Positions 1 through 11,857 of a stretch of DNA of 64,000 nucleotides are shown in pieces. The DNA comes from Ensifer sp. Root278. Lineage in GTDB: Bacteria > Pseudomonadota > Alphaproteobacteria > Rhizobiales > Rhizobiaceae. The first letter of the stretch is position 1. The number at the start of each line of letters is the position of its first letter. The notes below the pieces were generated by a model. The model saw only the letters and a program-made list of their open reading frames with translations. It searched no databases and had not been told where the DNA came from. A program made the translations under genes and the position numbers. The DNA lies in contig NZ_LMJJ01000023.1 in NCBI RefSeq assembly GCF_001429285.1, positions 71,041-135,040 on the forward strand, written 5' to 3'.

Positions 1-573
1 CAGCCGCATTTCATCGCCGATCGCTTCGCGCACGGCACGGATGACGCGCAGGTCTTCGTCGATGCTAAAGCCGATCTTGATCTTGCAGGCGTGAAACCCT
101 TGCGCTCGGTGTTCTGCCATCTCCATGGCATTGTCGGAGACGCGGTCGACGCCGTCGCGCTTGAAGCTGCCGGTCGCATAGGCGCGCACGCTCTCGCGCC
201 AGCGGCCGCCGAGCAGCATGGAGACCGAGGCACCGTAATGTTTGCCCTTGATGTCCCAGAGCGCAATGTCGATGCCGGAGAGAGCCGTGATCGCCAGACC
301 GCGCTGCCCCTGATCGCGCAGCGCATTGTAGAGGATCGCCCAGAGTTTTTCGGTCTGGCGCGGGTCCTGGCCGATAAGCCAGGGGGAATAGGTCGCGACC
401 ACGGCCGCATTGGGTCTCGCCGGCCCTAGGCATTCGCCCCAGCCGACCGTCCCGTCGTCGCATTCGATCTCGACCAGCACATGGGCGCGACGGTCGAAGC
501 GCGCAGAGGCGCTTTCAAAGGGCACGGCCAGCCGGTGCTCGAGGAGATGCGTGCGGACGGCAACGATCTTCAT
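1..573 (-). CDS. gci: D-galactarolactone cycloisomerase, N-terminal part (cut by window start)
   Basis: Enolase-superfamily enzyme that isomerises galactaro-/glucaro-lactone to 3-deoxy-2-keto-hexarate, the step after uronate dehydrogenase. The ATG is at 573 on the minus strand and the frame stays open to base 1, giving 191 codons, about half of the usual 378. The N-terminal capping domain reads MKIVAVRTHLLEHRLAVPFE, followed by the conserved stretches GWGECLGPARPN, LSGIDIALWDIKGKHYG and FHACKIKIGF, the last holding the start of the KxK catalytic region. It closely matches the Agrobacterium Gci protein as I remember it. It lies 20 bp after kdgD on the same strand, so the two are likely co-transcribed. 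A related mandelate racemase/muconate lactonizing enzyme is possible, but the udh and kdgD neighbours favour Gci. Confidence 0.85.
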   Translation of the reverse strand, partial: MKIVAVRTHLLEHRLAVPFESASARFDRRAHVLVEIECDDGTVGWGECLGPARPNAAVVATYSPWLIGQDPRQTEKLWAILYNALRDQGQRGLAITALSGIDIALWDIKGKHYGASVSMLLGGRWRESVRAYATGSFKRDGVDRVSDNAMEMAEHRAQGFHACKIKIGFSIDEDLRVIRAVREAIGDEMRL

Positions 574-592
574 GACTCTCCTCCCTCCCCCG

Positions 593-1755
<1,163 letters not shown>

Positions 1756-2544
1756 ATGGAACGACTTCTGATCACCGGCGCAGCAGGCCAATTGGGCCGC
1801 GTCATGCGCAAAAAGCTCGCCCCGATGGCAAAGGTGATCCGACTTTCCGACCGTTCGCCGCTCGACCCACCCGGCGAGAACGAAGAATGCGTTCAGTGCG
1901 ACCTCGCCGATGCCGCCGCTGTCCATGACCTTGTTGCCGGCTGCGATGCAATCCTGCATCTCGGAGGCATATCCGTCGAACGGACCTTTTCCGAAATCCT
2001 CGACGGCAACATTCTCGGCCTCTACAACCTCTACGAAGCTGCACGCGCCAACGACAAGCCGCGTATCCTGTTCGCCAGCACCAACCACACGATCGGCTAC
2101 TATCCGCAAAACGAGCGGCTCGGCCCGAATGCCCCCTACCGGCCGGACGGGCTCTACGGTGTGTCGAAGTGCTTCGGCGAAGCACTTGCCCGCATGTACT
2201 TCGAGAAGTTCGGCCAAGAGACGGCGCTGGTCCGCATAGGCTCGTGCCTGCCGGAGCCCATCAACTACCGCATGCTCTCCACCTGGCTTTCGCATGACGA
2301 CTTCGCATCCCTGATCGAAGCCGTATTCCGCGTCCCGGTTCTCGGCTGCCCGGTCGTCTGGGGCGCGTCTGCCAACGACGCCGGCTGGTGGGACAATTCG
2401 CACATTGGATGGCTCGGCTGGCGACCGAAGGACAATGCCGAAGTCTTCCGCGATAAGATTGCCGCAAGCAGCCCGAAGCCGGACCCGGGCGATTCGCTCG
2501 TGCGGTATCAGGGCGGCGCCTTCGTCGATGATCCGATCTTTTAG
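1756..2544 (+). CDS. udh: NAD-dependent uronate dehydrogenase
   Basis: Oxidises D-galacturonate or D-glucuronate at C1 to the aldarolactone (EC 1.1.1.203), the first step of oxidative uronate breakdown in the cytoplasm. The 262-residue protein has the usual length (about 265). It is an extended-SDR fold with the nucleotide motif TGAAGQLG at residues 7-14, a catalytic Ser in FASTNHTIGYY, and YGVSK giving Tyr134 and Lys138. The C-terminal WWDNSHIGWLGWRPKDNAE stretch is typical of Agrobacterium Udh. It diverges from kdgD and is followed by a FadR-type regulator gene. The ATG is preceded by a good Shine-Dalgarno. With kdgD broken, this enzyme may feed a lactone pool that needs another KdgD copy. 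Confidence 0.92.
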   Translation: MERLLITGAAGQLGRVMRKKLAPMAKVIRLSDRSPLDPPGENEECVQCDLADAAAVHDLVAGCDAILHLGGISVERTFSEILDGNILGLYNLYEAARANDKPRILFASTNHTIGYYPQNERLGPNAPYRPDGLYGVSKCFGEALARMYFEKFGQETALVRIGSCLPEPINYRMLSTWLSHDDFASLIEAVFRVPVLGCPVVWGASANDAGWWDNSHIGWLGWRPKDNAEVFRDKIAASSPKPDPGDSLVRYQGGAFVDDPIF

Positions 2545-2630
2545 AAGTAGGCCCTACGCCTTGCCAATGGATTGCGCCCTTGATCGGCAATGGCGTATCC
2601 AGAAACTCACACCAAGTCCCAGAAACGGCC

Positions 2631-3374
2631 ATGCCCATGAGCAACGTCACCGCCCCCGACAACACAACGCCACAAGGCAAGACGCTGGTGGCCAGGGTGA
2701 CCGACGCACTTGGCGGACAGATCGCCGGCGGACACTATAAGCCGGGCGATCGCCTGCCATCGGAGGCGCAGCTTACCCAGGAGTTCGGCGTCAGCCGCAC
2801 GGTCGTGCGCGAAGCGATCGCGGCCCTACGCTCCGGCGGGCTGGTCGAAGCGAGACACGGTATCGGCGTTTTCGTGCTGGAACCCACGCCAGTGGCTCCG
2901 CTGCCTTTCCATGGTGTCGATCTCGCGCGCGTCTCTTCGCTGATCGAAATGCTGGAACTCAGGACCGCCGTCGAAGGTGATGCCGCTGCCCTTGCCGCCC
3001 TGCGCCGCTCGCCGGCACAGGAAGAAAAGATCGTCGAAGCCTTCGACAGCTTCTGTGCAAGTGCTGCCGAGGGCCGCCCCACGGCGGAAGCCGACTTCAA
3101 TTTCCACCTGGCGATCGCCCAGGCGACCAACAATCCGCGGTTCTGCGAGTTCCTGCAGATGCTGGGCACCGCGCTCATTCCCCGCCGCGCGGTTTCCGAA
3201 AGCGGCGAGGAAACCGTGCTGGCGGCGGCGGAACTGTCGCGATTAATCTCGGAACACGAGGCCATTCTCATCGCGATCCAGGATGGCGACGAGGAACAGG
3301 CACGCAGCGCCATGCGCCAGCACCTCAAGAACAGCCAGGTGCGCTATCGCTCGATGTTGCGTGCGGCCCGCTGA
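2631..3374 (+). CDS. GntR/FadR-family transcriptional regulator (FCD domain)
   Basis: Probable repressor of the uronate genes. The 247-residue protein has an N-terminal winged helix-turn-helix (about residues 20-85: GDRLPSEAQLTQEFGVSRTVVREAI) and a C-terminal FCD ligand domain with the metal-site pattern D-FNFHLAIA and the later EHEAIL and MRQHL. The ATG at 2631 gives MPMSN; the ATG at 2637 is also possible. Upstream in-frame codons look non-coding. It follows udh by 86 bp on the same strand. Its ligand is inferred to be a uronate or aldarate from context only. Confidence 0.85.
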   Translation: MPMSNVTAPDNTTPQGKTLVARVTDALGGQIAGGHYKPGDRLPSEAQLTQEFGVSRTVVREAIAALRSGGLVEARHGIGVFVLEPTPVAPLPFHGVDLARVSSLIEMLELRTAVEGDAAALAALRRSPAQEEKIVEAFDSFCASAAEGRPTAEADFNFHLAIAQATNNPRFCEFLQMLGTALIPRRAVSESGEETVLAAAELSRLISEHEAILIAIQDGDEEQARSAMRQHLKNSQVRYRSMLRAAR

Positions 3375-3397
3375 AGAACCGCGCGGCTGCCGCGGGC

Positions 3398-4453
3398 TCA
3401 GTCGCGGCCAAGCCGGCGTATGTTGCTCGCAAGCTCGGCCGCCAGGCGAAGTGCGGCCGCCGTCGCGCCGGCCATCTGCGGCATGATCAGCCATTCGAGC
3501 GTCCAGGCGGCACCGGAGCGCTCCTGCTCGTGTACCAGCGCGTGGTGCATGCCGGAGAGCTGGGTTGCGTTGAACCGCGCCAAGGACACCAGAACCTCCG
3601 CCGCGACAGGGTTCTGCTTGTGCGCCATCGCCGAGGAACCACCGCCGCCGGCAAGCTCGATCTCATCGCCTTGCTGCGCCATCAGCGCGACATCCTGACC
3701 GAATTTGCCGAGGCTGCCGGTCACCAGCGACAGCGCGCTGGCAAAATCCGCGACCTCCGAGCGCTGGCTGTGCCATTGCGGAAAATCGGCAAGGCCGAGC
3801 TCTTCGGCGAGCGTGGCGCGCACTTCGTCGGCTCGATCGTCAAGTTTATCGAGCGTGCCCGCGGCGCCGCCGAACTGCACGGCGAACAGATCACGGTCCA
3901 TCGCCTCCAGCCGATCCATATGATCGAGCAGCGGCTCGATCCAGCTGCGCAACCGGTCGGAGACGGTGATCGGGATTGCCGCCTGCATGCGGGTACGCCC
4001 CATCAGCGCGCGATCCCCCCATTCGCTGTCGCATTCTTCGAGCACCGAGACGACATTGCCGAGGCGCACGGCGAAAAGCTCGGCGACCGCCTTCATCCGC
4101 AACATCAGGCTGGTGTCGATCACATCCTGGCTGGTGGCACCGTAATGTACGTATTCCGCCGCCTCGCCACCGACGGCCGCCCGCAATTGCCGGACGAGTT
4201 CCGGCACGACCACGCCATCCACGCCCATGGCGCGCTTCAGTGCGATGACATCGGGCGAAAAGGCGCGGCAGGCTTCGGTGATCCGATCGGCAGCGCTCGG
4301 CGGGATGATGCCGTGCACGGCTTCCGCCCGCGCAAGCGCCGCCTCGAAGGCGAGCATCGCATGAATATCGGCGGAGGCCGAAAACTCGGCGGCAACCGCC
4401 TCATCACCCAGAAGCCCGGAGAGATAAGGATGGTCGAAGGCGGAATAGGTCAT
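3398..4453 (-). CDS. pcaB: 3-carboxy-cis,cis-muconate cycloisomerase
   Basis: Converts beta-carboxy-cis,cis-muconate to gamma-carboxymuconolactone in the protocatechuate branch. The 351-residue protein belongs to the fumarase/argininosuccinate lyase superfamily. Visible landmarks are YVHYGATSQDVIDTSL (about residues 95-110) and the superfamily signature GGSSAMAHKQNP. The start at 4453 (MTYSAFDHPYLSG) has a GGGGAAACC ribosome site; 28 further in-frame codons upstream lack family similarity and were excluded. It is the last gene of pcaDCHGB, about 90 bp after pcaG. It converges on the GntR gene, whose stop at 3374 leaves a 23-bp GC-rich gap. Confidence 0.93.
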   Translation of the reverse strand: MTYSAFDHPYLSGLLGDEAVAAEFSASADIHAMLAFEAALARAEAVHGIIPPSAADRITEACRAFSPDVIALKRAMGVDGVVVPELVRQLRAAVGGEAAEYVHYGATSQDVIDTSLMLRMKAVAELFAVRLGNVVSVLEECDSEWGDRALMGRTRMQAAIPITVSDRLRSWIEPLLDHMDRLEAMDRDLFAVQFGGAAGTLDKLDDRADEVRATLAEELGLADFPQWHSQRSEVADFASALSLVTGSLGKFGQDVALMAQQGDEIELAGGGGSSAMAHKQNPVAAEVLVSLARFNATQLSGMHHALVHEQERSGAAWTLEWLIMPQMAGATAAALRLAAELASNIRRLGRD

Positions 4454-4543
4454 GGTTTCCCCGTTTCTTCTTGCCGAACGAAATGCCACCTGCTGCATGG
4501 GGGCATCAATCATCGCCCCCATGTCCAGGCGTGACATTCCTGT

Positions 4544-5158
4544 TCAGATGTCGAGGAAGACCGTTTCCTTCTCACCCTGCAGGTGAATGTCGAAAATATA
4601 ATTAGGCGCGGCTCCCGTCGCGACAAGCGTCGCGACGCGATGACGATGTTCAATCCGCGCAAGCAGCGGATCGACGGCGTTGGCTTCCGCCTCGTCCGGA
4701 AAGTACATGCGCGTCTGCAGGCCGACATTGATGCCACGCGCCACGATCCAGAAGCTGATATGTGGCGCCATCTGCCGGTCACTACTGTAAGGTACAACCC
4801 CGGGCTTCACCGTTTCGAACGTGAAGACACCATCCTCGGCACCGGTCGCACAACGCCCCCAACCGGAGAAGTTCGCGTCGGCGGAGCCACGAATTTCGGT
4901 CGGCGAATTGTAGAGGCCGGCAGCATCCGCCTGCCAGATCTCGACGAGCGCGTCCCTGAGCGGCGCGCCGGCGCCGTCGATCACGCGGCCAGTAATGGTA
5001 ATGCGCTGCCCTTTCGTCTGCTCATTCACCATGTGCGATCCGAGGTCGGCTTGATAAACGCCGCCGATCCCGCAGAAGTTTGGCGTCAGTCCGATGTGCA
5101 CGTAAGGGCCGGCCGTCTGCGACGGCGTTTCCTTGAGGTAGTTCAGCTGCTGCACCAT
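4544..5158 (-). CDS. pcaG: Protocatechuate 3,4-dioxygenase alpha subunit
   Basis: Alpha subunit of the non-haem Fe(III) intradiol dioxygenase that cleaves protocatechuate to beta-carboxy-cis,cis-muconate. The 204-residue protein shows the intradiol dioxygenase barrel: SQTAGPYVHIGL near the N terminus, GAPLRDALVEIWQAD, and GWGRCATGAEDGVFTFETVKPG. The Tyr/Tyr/His/His iron set is supplied by PcaH, as usual. The pcaH stop and pcaG start meet (TGATG-type junction at 5158), implying coupled translation in pcaDCHGB. Confidence 0.95.
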   Translation of the reverse strand: MVQQLNYLKETPSQTAGPYVHIGLTPNFCGIGGVYQADLGSHMVNEQTKGQRITITGRVIDGAGAPLRDALVEIWQADAAGLYNSPTEIRGSADANFSGWGRCATGAEDGVFTFETVKPGVVPYSSDRQMAPHISFWIVARGINVGLQTRMYFPDEAEANAVDPLLARIEHRHRVATLVATGAAPNYIFDIHLQGEKETVFLDI

Positions 5159-5910
5159 CAGTTGCCCTCCAGCCGGTTCTCGAACAGGGTCGAGCGGCGA
5201 CCGCGCAGTACGATGTCGAATTTGTAGGCGCGCGCATCAAATGGGATCGTGTTTGCCCAGTCGAGCGGCGCGATCAGTTGCTCGATCGCCTGGCGATCCG
5301 GGATCGTGTTGACGATCGGACACTTCCAGATCATCGGATCACCCTCGAAGTACATCTGGGTGATCAGGCGCTGTGCAAATCCGTGGCCGAAGACCGAGAA
5401 ATGGATGTGGGCTGGCCGCCAGTCGTTGACGCCGTTCGGCCAGGGATAGGGGCCGGGCTTGATCGTGCGGAAAGCATAGAACCCCTCGTCGTCAGTGATC
5501 GTGCGGCCGCAACCGCCGAAATTCGGGTCGAGCGGCGCGAGGTAGCTTTCCTTCTTATGGCGGTAGCGGCCGCCGGCATTGGCCTGCCAGAATTCGAGCA
5601 GCGCGCCCGGCACGGCGCGGCCGCGCTCGTCGAGCACCCGACCGTGCACGATGATGCGCTCGCCAATGGCGCTTTCGCCTGCCCGCGCGAAATTGTGGAT
5701 CAGGTCGTTGTCGAGTTCGCCGATGACAGAATGGCCGAAGACAGGGCCGGTGATTTCCGAGATCGTGCCGTCGAGCGACAACAATGCCTTCTGTGGTGAG
5801 CGCAGCACCGAGGTCTTGTAGCCCGGCGTCAGCGCCGGCGCATGCCATTGCCGGTCGCGGGGGAAAAAGGCACCCGTCTCCGGCTTTCCGTTCGTTCTGT
5901 CGGTCATCAT
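5158..5910 (-). CDS. pcaH: Protocatechuate 3,4-dioxygenase beta subunit
   Basis: Catalytic, iron-binding subunit of the protocatechuate ring-cleavage enzyme. In the 250-residue protein the four iron ligands are visible as Tyr116 (RYRHK), Tyr155 (GPYPWP), His168 and His170 (RPAHIHFS). Their spacing of 39, 13 and 2 matches that of characterised beta subunits. The N-terminal PcaH-specific segment precedes the dioxygenase core. Two adjacent Met codons make the start 5910 or 5907. The gene follows pcaC closely and overlaps the pcaG start, so subunit stoichiometry is probably set by translational coupling. Confidence 0.96.
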   Translation of the reverse strand: MMTDRTNGKPETGAFFPRDRQWHAPALTPGYKTSVLRSPQKALLSLDGTISEITGPVFGHSVIGELDNDLIHNFARAGESAIGERIIVHGRVLDERGRAVPGALLEFWQANAGGRYRHKKESYLAPLDPNFGGCGRTITDDEGFYAFRTIKPGPYPWPNGVNDWRPAHIHFSVFGHGFAQRLITQMYFEGDPMIWKCPIVNTIPDRQAIEQLIAPLDWANTIPFDARAYKFDIVLRGRRSTLFENRLEGN

Positions 5911-5919
5911 CTTCCCCCG

Positions 5920-6324
5920 TCAGGCAGCCTTGCCGGCATCGATCTCGGCAAAGACCTGCTTGGCGATCTTGATCGCGTGATTGGCCGCCGGCACGCCGGC
6001 ATAGATCGCCACATGCAGCAGCGCCTCGCAGATATCGTCGCGGCTGGCGCCCGTGTTGACGGTCGCGCGCACATGCATGGCCACCTCGTCATCCTGACCA
6101 AGGGCTGCGAGCAGCGCGATCGTCACAATCGAACGCTCCCGCTTCGTCCAGGTCGGCCGCGACCAGACGTGGCCCCAAGCGGCCTCAGTGATCAGATCCT
6201 GAAACGGGCGATCGAAATCGGTGGAAGCCGACTGGGTCCGGTCCACATGATTGTCGCCCAGAACGGCCCGGCGCGTGGCCATGCCCTGGCGATAACGGTC
6301 CGAGGGCGTGAAGGCGTCACTCAT
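5920..6324 (-). CDS. pcaC: 4-carboxymuconolactone decarboxylase
   Basis: Decarboxylates gamma-carboxymuconolactone to beta-ketoadipate enol-lactone. The 134-residue protein is the usual length for stand-alone PcaC and belongs to the AhpD-like/CMD fold. Conserved parts are RRAVLGDNHVDR, the W-R-ERSIVTIALLAALG helix, and the active-site segment AIYAGVPAANHA. I chose the ATG at 6324 (MSDAF), which overlaps the end of pcaD by 8 nt; an ATG 15 nt upstream is possible. Second gene of pcaDCHGB. Confidence 0.94.
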   Translation of the reverse strand: MSDAFTPSDRYRQGMATRRAVLGDNHVDRTQSASTDFDRPFQDLITEAAWGHVWSRPTWTKRERSIVTIALLAALGQDDEVAMHVRATVNTGASRDDICEALLHVAIYAGVPAANHAIKIAKQVFAEIDAGKAA

Positions 6325-7129
6325 GCGGCTTGTCTCCATGCATTGCGATTTCGAAGAAGGCGCGAAGCACCGCGGTCAAAGCCTCCGGGTTTTCGACGCA
6401 AGGAATGTGGCCGGCGTCGCGGATGACTTCGTAGCGCGCGCCGGGAATGAGACGAGCGGTCGCAAGCACGACATCGGGCGGCGTCGAACCGTCCTGGTCG
6501 CCGACGACGCAGAGTGTCGGCACCGCGATGCGGGCAGCCGCCTCGGTATAGTCGGCATCGCGGATGGCGGCGCAGGTGGCGACGTAGCCGGTTACCGGCT
6601 GGCGCACCAGCATGTTGCGATAGCCGGCATAGGCGGTGTTTTCCGGCCGGCGGAAGGCCGGCGTGAACCAGCGCTCAAGCACGCCGTCGGCGATCCCCTC
6701 AATGCCATGTTCCTCGATGGCCGCGATACGTGCCGCCCACATCTCGGTGGTGCCGATCTTGTGCGCCGTGTCGCAAAGAACCAGCGCACGCACGAGATCG
6801 GGCCGCCGCTGATAGAGCGACTGCGCGATCAACCCACCGACCGATAGGCCGCAGACGATCGCCTGCTTGACGGAGAGCATGTCGAGCAGACCGGCCAGGT
6901 CGTTGGCGTGATCCTCGATCGCGTAAGGGATCGGCCCGATATCGGAAAGGCCATGGCCGCGCTTGTCATAGAGGACGATGGCATAGTCGCCGGCGAGCCG
7001 GACGACGACGTCGCGCCAGATGCGAAAATCCGTGCCGAGCGAATTGGCAAAAACCAGCACCGGCCGGTCGCCGGTCGCGCCGATCACCTGATAGTGGATC
7101 GTGATGTCGTTGATGCGGGCAAACTGCAC
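6317..7129 (-). CDS. pcaD: 3-oxoadipate enol-lactonase
   Basis: Alpha/beta-hydrolase that opens beta-ketoadipate enol-lactone to beta-ketoadipate. The 270-residue protein has the nucleophile elbow GLSVGG with Ser96, an Asp in VVGDQDGSTPP, and the His in DAGHIPCVENP, together forming the triad. It is the promoter-proximal gene of pcaDCHGB and is divergent from pcaQ across a roughly 90-bp gap. The stop codon lies inside the pcaC start region, giving an 8-nt overlap. Confidence 0.94.
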   Translation of the reverse strand: MQFARINDITIHYQVIGATGDRPVLVFANSLGTDFRIWRDVVVRLAGDYAIVLYDKRGHGLSDIGPIPYAIEDHANDLAGLLDMLSVKQAIVCGLSVGGLIAQSLYQRRPDLVRALVLCDTAHKIGTTEMWAARIAAIEEHGIEGIADGVLERWFTPAFRRPENTAYAGYRNMLVRQPVTGYVATCAAIRDADYTEAAARIAVPTLCVVGDQDGSTPPDVVLATARLIPGARYEVIRDAGHIPCVENPEALTAVLRAFFEIAMHGDKPHE

Positions 7130-7222
7130 GGGCTCTGTCCTCCATCACCAAATTGGATATTTAATCTGGTTAGGTAAAATGATATTTCATGGCATTTCAT
7201 TAACTTGAGGGTTATGAATTCC
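7130..7222. promoter_or_regulatory. pcaD-pcaQ divergent promoter with candidate PcaQ site
   Basis: Short AT-rich region between divergent pcaD and pcaQ. TTAATCTGGTTA at 7161-7172 is an imperfect dyad that resembles, but does not exactly match, the ATAACC-N4-GGTTAA box reported for PcaQ in Sinorhizobium. A direct repeat of ATTTCAT separated by GGC lies at about 7184-7200. The assignment is inferred from position and partial similarity. Confidence 0.5.
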
Positions 7223-8149
7223 ATGGTCGACGCCCGGGTTAAGTTTCGCCATCTGCAGACTTTTGTCGAGGTCTCCCGGCAGAAGAGCGTGATGAAGGCG
7301 GCGGAGCTGCTGCATGTCAGCCAGCCGGCCGTGACCAAGACGATCCGCGAGCTGGAAGAGGTACTTGGCGTCGCGGTTTTCGAGCGCGATGGGCGCGGTA
7401 TCAAGATAACACGTTACGGCGAGGTCTTCCTGCGCCACGCCGGCGCAGCGCTGACGGCGCTGCGGCAAGGGCTCGATTCCGTGTCGCAGGAACGCGCCGG
7501 CGACGGTGTACCGGTGCGGGTCGGAGCGCTGCCGACAGTGTCGACCCGGATCATGCCGCACGCCATGACGCTTTTCCTCCAGGAGGATACCGGCGCGCGC
7601 ATCAAGATCGTCACCGGCGAAAACGCTGTCCTTCTCGAACAGCTGCGCGTCGGCGATCTCGATCTGGTCGTCGGGCGGCTTGCGGCACCGGAGAAGATGG
7701 CCGGCTTCTCCTTCGAGCACCTCTATTCCGAACAGGTTGTCTTTGCCGTCCGGGCCGGCCATCCGCTGCTTGCGGGCTCGCATTCCACGTTTGCGCGGCT
7801 CGCAGATTTCCCTGTACTGATGCCGACGCGCGCCTCGATTATCCGCCCCTTCGTCGAGCGTTTCCTGATCACCAACGGCATCGCCAGCCTGCCGAACCAG
7901 ATCGAAACCGTGTCCGATGCCTTCGGCCGCGCCTTCGTCCGGGCGAGCGACGCGATCTGGATCATCTCCGCCGGCGTCGTCGCCAGCGACGTCGACGACG
8001 GAACGATCGCGATCCTGCCGATCGACACCAGCGAGACGAGGGGGCCCGTCGGCCTTACCATGCGCGCCGACGCGGCACCGTCACTGGCTCTCTCGATCCT
8101 GATGCAGACCATTCGCGAGGCAGCGACCATCGTCGCCACCAAACTCTGA
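7223..8149 (+). CDS. pcaQ: LysR-family activator of the pca operon
   Basis: LysR-type regulator that, in Agrobacterium and Sinorhizobium, activates pcaDCHGB in response to beta-carboxymuconate-type intermediates. The 308-residue protein has an N-terminal winged HTH (KFRHLQTF at about residue 7; MKAAELLHVSQPAVTKTIRELEE at about 26-48) and an effector domain with LLEQLRVGDLDLVVGRL and IETVSDAFGRAFVR. The start at 7223 (MVDARVKFRHL) matches known PcaQ N termini and places GAGGG at a workable distance. An ATG at 7214 and a TTG at 7205 are alternatives. It is transcribed away from its target operon. Confidence 0.93.
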   Translation: MVDARVKFRHLQTFVEVSRQKSVMKAAELLHVSQPAVTKTIRELEEVLGVAVFERDGRGIKITRYGEVFLRHAGAALTALRQGLDSVSQERAGDGVPVRVGALPTVSTRIMPHAMTLFLQEDTGARIKIVTGENAVLLEQLRVGDLDLVVGRLAAPEKMAGFSFEHLYSEQVVFAVRAGHPLLAGSHSTFARLADFPVLMPTRASIIRPFVERFLITNGIASLPNQIETVSDAFGRAFVRASDAIWIISAGVVASDVDDGTIAILPIDTSETRGPVGLTMRADAAPSLALSILMQTIREAATIVATKL

Positions 8150-8228
8150 GGGCGCATGCCGGGAATTCGCGGCTTTACAAGCCCCGGCCAGCGACCGAGA
8201 TTGCGGGTTCCGACAGACTGGTGATCCC

Positions 8229-8750
8229 ATGCCAACCGCTCCCCTCCTCGTTGAAGCCTTTTCCCAAAAGCACATTCCCGAAATGCTCGACTGGTTTTCG
8301 AACCTCGAAGCGCTAGTGCAATGGGGCGGCCCCGGCCTCTCGTTTCCACTGGAGGCCGCACAGCTCGAGGCGATGCTCGCAGAGACAACGGCTATCGAGC
8401 CCGCGCGCTCCATGTTCGCCGGCCTGGTCGACGGCAAGTTCGCCGGCCATGCGCAGGTGGCGCTCGATTGGCAGAACGGGGTCGGCCGCCTCAGCCGGGT
8501 TGCCATTAATCCGCGCATGCGCGGCCGCGGCCTCGCCCGGCCGTTTCTCCGTGAGGTGACCGAGCGCTTCTTCGCCGATCCCGCTTTCGAGCGGCTGGAG
8601 CTCAACGTCTACACCTTCAACGAGGCGGCGATCCGCACCTACCGCAGCCTCGGCTTTCGCGAGGAAGGTGTGCGCCGGTCGTCGGCCAAGGTCGGTGACG
8701 TCAGATGGGACACGGCGATCTACGGCCTGCTCCGGAATGAATGGAACTGA
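8229..8750 (+). CDS. GNAT-family N-acetyltransferase
   Basis: Acetyl-CoA-dependent N-acetyltransferase of unknown substrate. The 173-residue protein has the GNAT motif A (RLSRVAINPRMRGRGLARPF, with the RxxGRG acetyl-CoA loop at about residues 95-100) and the C-terminal LELNVYTFNEAAIRTYRSLGF segment that forms the last strands. This resembles the RimJ/RimL-like acetyltransferase_3 group. It sits between pcaQ (80 bp upstream) and the 3' end of convergent pobA (16 bp). A link to aromatic catabolism is not evident. Confidence 0.85.
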   Translation: MPTAPLLVEAFSQKHIPEMLDWFSNLEALVQWGGPGLSFPLEAAQLEAMLAETTAIEPARSMFAGLVDGKFAGHAQVALDWQNGVGRLSRVAINPRMRGRGLARPFLREVTERFFADPAFERLELNVYTFNEAAIRTYRSLGFREEGVRRSSAKVGDVRWDTAIYGLLRNEWN

Positions 8751-8765
8751 CCGCGCGGCGAAGCG

Positions 8766-10938
<2,173 letters not shown>

Positions 10939-10967
10939 AAGCACCGCCGACGCAATAGACGCTGGGA

Positions 10968-11375
10968 TTAAGGAGCGGTCGTCCAATCCTCGACCCGGAG
11001 ACCGGGCACACGATCGAATTCCCGCCTGTTGTTTGTCACCAGTATCAGGCCCTGCGATCGCGCGTGACCGGCAATCAATTGATCGTAAGGGCCTATCGGC
11101 GTCCCACTGCGCGCGAGTTCGGCGCGCAACTGGCCTGTATGGGTCGCTGCTGCCTGATCGTAGTTGAGGACCTCAAGACGCGCAGAAAAGCCTTCTATGA
11201 CGGAAAGGTTGCGCTCGGGCATGGCGGATCTTTCCGCGCCATAGATCAACTCCATGAGACTGATCGAGCTGATGCACAGTTGGCCGTGGTGCCTGTTGAA
11301 CGCCTCGCGAACCTGCTGTGGCCGGTTCTTCACCGTAAAAATACAGATATTGGTGTCGAGCATATATTTCAGCAT
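10968..11375 (-). CDS. vapC: Type II toxin, PIN-domain ribonuclease (VapC)
   Basis: Mg2+-dependent PIN-domain endoribonuclease of a VapBC toxin-antitoxin pair, expected to cut tRNA or rRNA when free of antitoxin. The 135-residue protein shows the acidic PIN residues: Asp7 in YMLDTNICIF, Glu in SLMELIYGAER, Asp in GPYDQLIAGHA, and a final acidic residue in NNRREFDRV. The start at 11375 overlaps the vapB stop by one base (TGATG), supporting coupling. The pair sits between pobR and a transporter gene, outside the surrounding pathways. Confidence 0.93.
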   Translation of the reverse strand: MLKYMLDTNICIFTVKNRPQQVREAFNRHHGQLCISSISLMELIYGAERSAMPERNLSVIEGFSARLEVLNYDQAAATHTGQLRAELARSGTPIGPYDQLIAGHARSQGLILVTNNRREFDRVPGLRVEDWTTAP

Positions 11376-11608
11376 CAGAGAGCCTCGCGCTCCTGTGGCG
11401 CCGGCTGCTCTCTCTCTGTCATGAAATCGGTCGTTACGGACTCGCCATCGAACCAACTGTCCCAGGCTTCGCCTGCGGGCGCAATGATCCGCGTTCGCCC
11501 CACCGCGACGATATCGACGCGTTTGACATCCTCTGGAAGCGCGACGGCCTTCGGCAGCCGGATCGCCTGACTACGATTGCTGAGGAAAACAGCGCCTTGC
11601 TCCGACAT
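11375..11608 (-). CDS. vapB: Type II antitoxin, AbrB-like (VapB)
   Basis: Antitoxin that neutralises the adjacent PIN toxin and represses its own operon. The 77-residue protein has an N-terminal swapped-hairpin AbrB/SpoVT-type DNA-binding segment (FLSNRSQAIRLPKAVALPEDVKRV) and a C-terminal toxin-binding tail with WDSWFDG, as in many rhizobial VapB proteins. First gene of the operon, overlapping vapC by 1 nt. Inverted and direct GGATAT repeats lie directly upstream. Confidence 0.92.
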   Translation of the reverse strand: MSEQGAVFLSNRSQAIRLPKAVALPEDVKRVDIVAVGRTRIIAPAGEAWDSWFDGESVTTDFMTEREQPAPQEREAL

Positions 11609-11616
11609 CTCTATCT

Positions 11617-11680
11617 CCGGGATATGCTTTACGTATATCCAAGATGGTATCGGTTGCGGGATATGTCAACGGGATATACA
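11617..11680 (-). promoter_or_regulatory. vapBC operator: GGATAT repeats
   Basis: An inverted repeat GGATAT-N9-ATATCC occupies 11620-11640, just upstream of the vapB start. Two further GGATAT copies lie at 11659-11664 and 11672-11677. Such clustered half-sites are what VapB/VapBC autorepression complexes bind. Confidence 0.6.
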
Positions 11681-11857
11681 AAATCACTCGCAGCGATAGC
11701 GTCTTCATCGACGTTGGCAGGGGCCGCGTGGCCCACCGCTGGTCGCCATAGGCCCGCTCGCCTTCCCACGGTCAAAAAGATTTTTGCAACGACTCAAAAC
11801 AGGAGCAGAATCAATACTCGGGTCCGAGGGGGACCCGGAGGATATACGGAGGAAGAC